This document shows positions 57,600 through 64,000 of a stretch of DNA of 64,000 bases, piece after piece. The position numbers and the translations under genes were made by a program. Each line of letters opens with the position of its first letter. The first letter of the stretch is position 1. This DNA is from Siphonodentalium dalli. Taxonomy: Eukaryota; Mollusca; Scaphopoda; Gadilida; Siphonodentaliidae. Under the pieces are notes generated by a model. That model was given only the letters and a program-made list of their open reading frames with translations. It was not told the DNA's origin and did not search any database. Location of the stretch: contig CP136066.1 in the NCBI GenBank assembly GCA_032622095.1, positions 41,613,835 through 41,677,834 of the forward strand, given 5' to 3'.

Positions 57600-58345
57600 G
57601 TACACTGCTTGCATTTTATGGATCTCTCTTCTCTGTATCATGTTGATCATGTTGGCCAGCCAACTTCATTTAGGTGGTTTATATTGGAAAGCGATTGTGT
57701 GAGGCCACTAACTGGTCGGGAGGCGTCGCAATGTAATCGGTCGAGCTTCTCGGCGAGGTATTTGGGGGCGATCCGATCAGTGTGGATCCGAAGTGTAGTG
57801 TTTGTCACACCAGTCCAGAAACAGTGAAACATATCATATCGGCTTGCCCTGTGTTAGTACCAAATGAATACACCATGAGACACAACAATGTGTCAAAGTA
57901 TGTCCATTGGACACAGTGCAAAGCAAATTGCACTGACGTAGGCCCCAAGTGGTATGAACGTCAGCCACAGAATGTTACCACCAATAACGATATGGCCATA
58001 ATATGGGACACCCAGGTACATACTTATAGACATATTCCATGCAACAGGCATGACATCACCATTAAAGGCCACAAGAAAGGCACATGTTACTTTTTTTGTT
58101 TTGTTGCTGAATTATCTGTTCCCAGAGACTACAATATACTACAAAAGGAGACTGATCAAATCAAAAGGTACGTAGATCCCCACATAGAATGTAGAATAAT
58201 GTGGAATCTGAAGACGAGTGTCATCCCAATCGTCATTGTTGTTACAGGTTCAGTTACTAAGAATTTGCGCAAATGGCTAGAGCAAATAACACCAGGCCTA
58301 GCACCATATCAGCTCCAAAAGTCAGCAGTGACTCAGCACATTTAG
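57600..58345 (+). pseudogene. LINE fragment with restriction-like endonuclease end (R2/R4/NeSL group)
   Basis: The frame 57,782-58,345 (187 aa) carries 'CSVCHTSPETVKHIISACP', a CCHC-type knuckle, then 'WYERQPQNVTTNNDMAIIWD', then the restriction-like endonuclease region, ending with 'VIPIVIVVTGSVTKNLRKWL'. That order is typical of the C-terminus of LINEs that use a restriction-like endonuclease. The catalytic region looks degenerate: the usual proline-aspartate pair reads 'HDI' and the downstream aspartate sits in 'VAELSVPRDY'. The RT is missing; an earlier frame (57,609-57,827) may be its remnant. Confidence 0.68.
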
Positions 58346-58466
58346 GCACATCCTACATACTCAGGTGAATAACGTCAATGAAAACAGTTTACTGGTAGCC
58401 ACGACAAAACACTCACTCCAACACATGTGTGTATGGTGACCATCGTTGCGACGGTCAACTCAGACA

Positions 58467-58889
58467 TATGTGACCCGCCATATCAAATCCAGTCGTAAGT
58501 CGGGATTTGTTTACCCTGTGCCAATGCATTCTTTTATATATGCGAGTCGACCATAGATAGCCTCGCATATATAAGAGAATGCATTGGCCTAACAATATTT
58601 TTTCATTTATTTTTAAATAAATGTTTCTTACAATTTTTAGGACTAAAATAAAAAAACATCCATTACCCTGCAGGGAGCCCCAGACATATATTGAAGCATA
58701 TAGAAGAGTGTGGTCTGTTCATGTTGTCTGGGGCTCTGTATGGGTGACATTATAAAATTGTTAAAGAATACAAGAACAAATTATTAAAATTGTAAAAAAT
58801 TGTTAGGCCAATGCATTCTCTTATATATGCATTGGCACAGGGTAAAAAAATCCCGACTTACGACTGGATTTGATATGGCAGGTCACATA
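58467..58889. mobile_element. TA-flanked MITE (TATGTGACC ends) with nested palindromes, copy D
   Basis: The left end 'tatgtgacccgccatatcaa' with 'atccagtcgtaagtcgggat' is mirrored by the right end 'atcccgacttacgactggat' with 'ttgatatggcaggtcacata'. The TA at each edge is a likely target duplication. The left module (58,515-58,590) is complete; the right module (58,805-58,848) has lost its inner half. The core holds a further hairpin ('gagccccagaca' / 'tgtctggggctc', about 58,675-58,737). Confidence 0.85.
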
Positions 58890-61453
58890 TATTTCCTCTA
58901 ATAGAGTAACAATAGCATGGAAAATGAAGGCATAGCTATGGAGGCAACGTACGGATGACTAAGATACGCAGGACTGAAGGTATAAACAGAAGCGCAGATA
59001 ATTGCAGCACAATATCAACCTATTAAAAACCCCGGTTCTTTGAACACAAAATAATAGATAAGAACATTGGTCCGAAATGCCGGCTCTGCCACTATAGTTT
59101 CGGGATAGTAATAACCAATTAATCTGGAGTAGTAAGCCCATGTCTTTGTTTAACCGTGTAATGGGTTGTGTAATCCAAACTTGATGTCAGAACATAGCTC
59201 ATGGTGAGAAATTGAAACACACCAACATATTCCAACAGAGAACCTTTCCAAGTCAGTCTAACTCAAGTCGACACGGGCCATAACTCTGGTAATAACTGGG
59301 TGGACCAAACGCAAATTCTACAATTTCGACAAGGACCATAACTCTGGTAAAATTTTCAAATATCGAAAATTATTTATGGGTAGTTGCCTTTCTAATTGAG
59401 TTAATAATTAAATTTCATAAATCAATAAAAATTAAGTCTCCTCCCATGATCCTCCGATATGATATCATGGATAAAATAATTATGAACTGTACTTTTGAAT
59501 ACAAAAGTTACGGAAGTTCTTGGTATCGGAAAACAGTGGAATTTTAAGTATTTTCTATGCCATAAAAGTAAAGTAATTGAGGTTATAATTTCCAACGGGT
59601 CAATGGTTCTTAAATATTTTGTCACAATAATCGCTTGTAGCAATTTTCACAATGAAATTCCTAACATATTTTGAGAAAATCAATTTTGGAATACCAGGAA
59701 ATTTTGGCAAAACGTGCGTCTGATCCTTAATCGAAACAAGAGTTATTTGTTAAATAACAATGTTAACACAGCCCCCATCTTTGGTCAATTTTTTATAAGT
59801 TGGATATTTATACCCGACAAGAAATCATTTGTAAATTTAAGAGCAAAAAGAAGTTGAATTTGTTCTGATATTTTGAATTTCCAACCAGAAGTTTGTGTGA
59901 AGTTTATTATTTTTTTTTACCATAGACACATATTTTCCAGATTTCGGCTTTTTGGACTAATAGAGTAAGTTGGAAATAATTCAACCATAAGGTTTGTTAG
60001 ATTCCTAGAGTTGGTACATTTGTTGTTCGATGGGTAATTCTTTTAAGTGGACACACGACCCTGGTTGGATTGCTGCTATCTGTCAAACCTAGGGCCAATA
60101 ACGGTATCGCTAATAGAAATATCTTAATTGATTATGCCTTTTGGGTGTATATTGGCAAGCATAACTGGCCCTATCGTAGAAGCGAAGGAGAGAATGTGAT
60201 TAAACGTATTCGGTATTTGTGTACTTGAACAATGTAATGAAGATCGACAATTTTGGCCTGATTTGGCTATTCAGACCTCTATTTCAATAGAATTTAGAAA
60301 ATGAAATGTTACGATGCTTGTCATTTTCCGAAATGAGAAAGAGTACACCGCATGTGCCTGGAAAACATGCAGGGTTTACCCAGAGCGATGCGAACAATTA
60401 TATCACAGGGCCTCATGTGTCCTAGCTGTTGAGGATAAAGCTATCTCTGTCCGTGTCCCTTTGTAGATTGTCATTAGACAAAGCTGAAAGCATATTCGTT
60501 TTCAGATTATACGCGTACACTTTTGGCCGCCAAGAACTACACTCACATAAAATTATAGCTGACATATACCATATCTTAGTTAAATTCTCTCTTTTAGAGC
60601 CTGTATATAACTGAAATATCTGACTTATTCCCTTCCAAATCTTTATGGAAGAGGCACTGGTCTGCTTCCTTGGTAATCACCCATCCGATATTCCAGTTGA
60701 CTCGGATTGGAGGGATCTTGTCATCCTTTTAATCAGAGTGACTGCGAATATTAGGACATTTTATCACACCGAACCAGGCTAGTCGTTTGCTCATCACATA
60801 CTGTGAATATTTTAACAAAATGACAAATACCTTCTTTTAATATTATTATATGTACTTGTAACATAGCACAAGTCACATATCGTGACTATTGCCCATATTA
60901 ACTGGAAATTTACCTTTGTGTCACATTATAATTTTTCCCTCGTTCACCTGACATGTATAAGTTATTTGAAATACTCTATCCCAACTCAGAATACACTTCC
61001 TAAAGGGGGTTGTATGCTATATCGGACCATTTGGGGGACCGTCACCTTTTGTACTGGACAGAATTCGTGTAGTGGGTGAATGGGTTTGGGTCGTGGATTG
61101 GTGTGGTGGGGGCGGCATGGTGATTTTTGTGAGAATGGGTTTATGACACGAATCAGAAACTCATTTTCTGTGTAGTTGGAATGTTGTTTGCATCGTTCAA
61201 GGAGCGCATGAGTGTGTCTTGCACTGGTTCCGTGGCTCGGGCTCGTTCGTTTGTTGTATGTATTGTGTTGGGTGTGATTGAGGATGGTCCCATGGGTGGC
61301 CGGATTTGACGTACAGTACCCCTTTAATGAAGTTAACTTAAAAGCCGGTATATCCGGATGATCATTCTGTAAGGCGACATAGTACGGCGTAATTCATAAC
61401 CCATTTCGTAAATGCATGATATCTTAATTTCTTAAACCATATATATATAGGAT
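58890..61453. other. Non-coding interval
   Basis: Two 'ccataactctggtaa' phrases at about 59,279 and 59,337 are bivalve-style repeat words. A 'gtacagtacccctttaatga' word near 61,311 matches the right end of the element at 9,403-9,982. No gene supported; open frames lack motifs. Confidence 0.5.
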
Positions 61454-61596
61454 CTACAACGAGTCCCCAGTTTATATAGCGGAGTTTACAAAACGAGTCC
61501 AGTAAATTAAGTCTGGACCCAGCCTTTGGCGAGGTCCAGGCCTAATTTTCTGGACGAGTTTTGTAAATTCTACTGTAACCTGGGGACGAGATGTAG
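61454..61596. repeat. ~143-bp imperfect hairpin
   Basis: 'ctacaacgagtccccag' and 'tttacaaaacgagtccag' on the left pair with 'ctggacgagttttgtaaa' and 'ctggggacgagatgtag' on the right, around 'cagcctttggcg'. Foldback shape of a minute non-autonomous element. Confidence 0.8.
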
Positions 61597-62600
61597 ATTA
61601 TATTTATTACATGATCCAAAACCTCGACAAAACATACTTAAATCAACGAATGCGACGCGAAAATAACATCGACTTCTATAAGGCATGCGATGACCTTGTA
61701 CGTAACTATGTGTTGTTTGTCCGCGTAAAGACATAGTCCCAGATAAATAAAGACTCTTTCGCGTATTTAATGGCGTATATTTAATGACACAACTCTTCAT
61801 TCGTTATAGTTTGTTGGCAAAATATTGGAAGTCATAGTATTTTGAGACGTAGCGTAAGGAATGTAAACAGACGAAAAACTGGTATGATGTCACCTGGCAC
61901 TATTTCCTGTTATGAAACGAACGTTTAGTACATATATCACAATTTACAGAATTGGGTTATTGAATGGAATAAGGGTATAGGATCGTAATAACATGTGTGT
62001 TTATAAATACATGCATGCACGATATTTGTAGGATTTGTAAGTACATGTATATAGAATATTGTTATGTGCGTATCTACACCCAAAGCCTTTGTAAATACGT
62101 TTAGCCTGTACATATGTTTGTAACTCTTCATGATATTAGAGGAAATTAAAGTATAATATAATAATAATTTGCCGCGAGCTGTGTGACATAACTCCATATA
62201 CAATTGCTCATACCCCATTATATTCCCACAACTTGATTCAAGGACATATAACACTCCGTATATTATTATATGACATGGGTGTGTGGTTATTGGTGTATAA
62301 ATGCAATGGCTCTTTTCAGGTTTGGCGATGAACCGTTCAACCAAGTGGACCGTATGCGCCCTTTGTGAACAAATATGGTGTGTAGATATTTAATAATTAT
62401 CATAACTTTAGTGTGGCACGTCCGAATTTGTTTAATGTTTTCATATGCTCTCTCACCAATCGCACACTACACAGTGACACTTTCCAAAATATTACATAGA
62501 ATCAACTACATAGCCGTTACATATAGACAAAATGTTCACAATCACTATACATTAAAGCTCCAATATATTTGATATATGCCTGATAATATGACATTGAGGA
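61597..62600. other. Non-coding interval
   Basis: A 135-aa minus-strand frame (61,937-62,344) is open but shows no motif, signal peptide or conserved spacing. AT-rich. No gene supported. Confidence 0.5.
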
Positions 62601-62615
62601 CGTTACAATTTCTGA

Positions 62616-62903
62616 CTATGGTTTTCGTGTTACTTTATGCTCACCTTTCTCGAACACAGCGACACCAGTTTCTCGTGTGTAAAGTTCACGTTCGCTCACG
62701 TGACAACCTGGGGCGTTGAACGAGAACCTCCGACACCCGGGTGTGTTGAGGCAGTAGGCCGCGCAGTCCTCTATCGATGACGCTGTAACCACGGTGTGCT
62801 TCGGGCACTGCATCCCGATACCCGATGTGACCTGCTTTTTTATTCTAAAAATCTCCGCATTCGCCTGACATGCGAGTATGATCATCACACAAAGTGAACC
62901 CAT
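62616..62903 (-). CDS. Small secreted protein with PAN/apple-like cysteine domain
   Basis: Using the ATG at 62,903, the product is 95 aa. It begins with a signal peptide ('MGSLCVMIILACQANA', likely cleaved after the second Ala). The rest has 'QCPKHTVV', then 'IEDCAAYCLNTPGCRRFSF', then 'APGCHVSE'. The spacing of these cysteines (C-x3-C-x5-C, with flanking C) is that of a short PAN/apple-like extracellular domain, used for binding proteins or glycans. It is GC-richer than its surroundings and has the best host-gene character in the window. Thirty-four further codons are open upstream; I prefer the internal ATG because the signal peptide follows it. It could be a single exon of a larger gene. 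Confidence 0.6.
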   Translation of the reverse strand: MGSLCVMIILACQANAEIFRIKKQVTSGIGMQCPKHTVVTASSIEDCAAYCLNTPGCRRFSFNAPGCHVSERELYTRETGVAVFEKGEHKVTRKP

Positions 62904-63005
62904 GGTGATTGAAGGCTTGGAGCAACAATTGGCGTACATCATAATAACTTCCTCTGACAAGATCGTAGGAGTGAAATGCTGACAAAAAATATAATTCCAC
63001 AACAC

Positions 63006-63714
63006 TTAACAGTTCAATGTTTTCTCGCCAAAAACTTGAAGTAATACCAGTCAAGTACAATGTTAACAAGAAATATTACCAGAACGATACAATTCTAACA
63101 AGAAATATTACAAGACCGATACACAATGCTTTCACCAAGCAATGGCACGAAACCACATTCAAAAATGTTCCAACGACGTAACTGTAAACTACTGCTTTGC
63201 GCGCAATCTCGTCTCCAAATTTATTGTGAGCATGATGCCCAAGCGAATTATATTTTACGCATGCGCGGAAATCTGTCCAGTTACATAGACCCGTTATGCT
63301 ATTGGTGACACTTATGAACATGATGAAGCTCGATTTGGATCTTGCTCTGTTCTTTTACAGATCAATCGGACATTTTACTGGCTTACATGCCCATCGATCT
63401 TGGTGCATAAGATTATTGTGTGGTATAACAATTCTCGTCCCAATAACGAGATCGTATAGCTATACAGGATTAACCCTTCGGTTTAAACATTGTTTATTTC
63501 CCATCAGATTAATAATTACATGAACAGATTACTTGGGTTAACAAATTAGTAGAATGACAGTGTTGGGGGATGTATGTATATAATTGCTGCAGACATACGT
63601 ACCACAGTAGCGATGGCATAGCAGGTGTGACAATTTATTACGTGAGCTCGCGCAACATTATGGCGATCAGTCAGATTCGTAGGTACGTACGTTGGTGTCA
63701 CCCTACCGATTTCA
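63006..63714. other. Non-coding interval ahead of promoter-like region
   Basis: Contains a duplicated phrase 'aacaagaaatattac' (about 63,064 and 63,099) and short open frames without motifs. May be upstream sequence for both the minus-strand secreted-protein gene and the plus-strand promoter. Confidence 0.45.
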
Positions 63715-63870
63715 CCCCATGACGTCACCCTTACGCAGTGCATGCCGGCGACGTTACGGAGTAGATTATAGAGTTGACGCCCTTGGCACTGACGTCCGTT
63801 GCTAGCTCGTTGCTATATAAACAAACCAGCGATGTGGCTTTTGTCGAAAATTAACAGTCAGTACATTCGC
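63715..63870 (+). promoter_or_regulatory. Candidate CRE/TATA promoter reading off the right edge
   Basis: A perfect CRE (TGACGTCA) lies at 63,720-63,727 and a CRE-like 'TGACGTCC' near 63,790. A TATA box 'TATATAAAC' is at 63,814-63,822, and an initiator-like 'agtcagtac' is at 63,856-63,864. Local GC content is higher than in the flanks. Spacing from TATA to the initiator-like word is a little longer than usual. No coding frame is visible before 64,000, so the transcript would begin with a 5' UTR. Confidence 0.45.
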
Positions 63871-64000
63871 CCTGTATACATGTACATGTACTTTCAGAAA
63901 ATACAAAACACCACAACGTTATACCCCACCAATGTCAGTGTCTCGATATCATTTGACCAAATTTCTTGACATGAAACCGCGACAGACACGGCGTGAAATA

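Noticed and set aside
61937-62344. 135-aa minus-strand protein
   Set aside because: No signal peptide, domain or conserved spacing; AT-rich DNA yields such frames by chance.

Overview
The window is eukaryotic, intron-bearing-host type DNA: AT-rich, almost free of long single-copy reading frames, and packed with transposable elements and satellites. Degenerate phrases such as 'gagttatggcccttttt', 'accaaatttggtatg' and 'ggccataactctgg', together with the kinds of LINE present, suggest a marine mollusc, most likely a bivalve. That species call is inference from repeat style only.

Layout. 1-0.95 kb: unassigned sequence and a (TA)n run. 1.03-2.39 kb: a 68-bp satellite of exactly 20 copies with a 7-unit higher-order pattern. 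2.40-3.18 kb: a MITE with GCGCGAATT-rich ends. 3.2-9.4 kb: non-coding, with ~350-bp phased 'ATGGCnGCC' units. 9.40-9.98 kb: a short inverted-repeat element. 10.84-11.09 kb: a nearly perfect 76-bp inverted pair, one arm of which continues into a tRNA-like B box. 13.98-19.30 kb: a huge intronless transposon protein, probably Academ-type, with a FEN/XPG-like nuclease domain and one in-frame stop. 20.06-20.21 kb: a diverged single unit of the 68-bp satellite. 20.9-23.3 kb: a decayed LINE. 24.25-24.60 kb: a 30-bp satellite in two inverted blocks. 24.63-25.23 kb: a +/-/+ triplicate of a ~200-bp sequence.

25.4-33.1 kb is an endogenous Polinton/adintovirus-like element on the minus strand: protein-primed family B DNA polymerase, packaging ATPase, small basic and membrane-active-like proteins, penton fragment, core-like protein, double-jelly-roll major capsid protein and adenain-like protease. 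It is decayed (frameshifted and truncated polymerase, stops, headless penton) and no integrase is visible. 34.1-35.3 kb: a LINE ORF1. 37.0-37.4 kb: a TTAA-flanked piggyBac-type MITE. 37.6-38.35 kb: a PIF/Harbinger-like deletion derivative with a Myb/SANT gene. 39.7-42.6 kb: a second decayed LINE (endonuclease plus RT). 44.6-46.0 kb: a ~320-bp tandem repeat and a ~27-bp minisatellite.

49.3-54.65 kb is one foldback element with ~1.4-kb inverted arms and inverted ~42-bp satellites between them. 57.0-58.35 kb carries two further LINE 3' ends on opposite strands. Around 37, 46.5, 47.8, 54.9 and 58.5 kb the same self-palindromic ~75-bp module occurs in at least two unrelated MITE contexts.

The only host-gene candidates are near the right edge: a small secreted PAN/apple-like protein (62.6-62.9 kb, minus) and a TATA/CRE promoter (63.7-63.87 kb, plus) pointing off the window. 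Nothing indicates that the elements cooperate; they are layered insertions in different states of decay.
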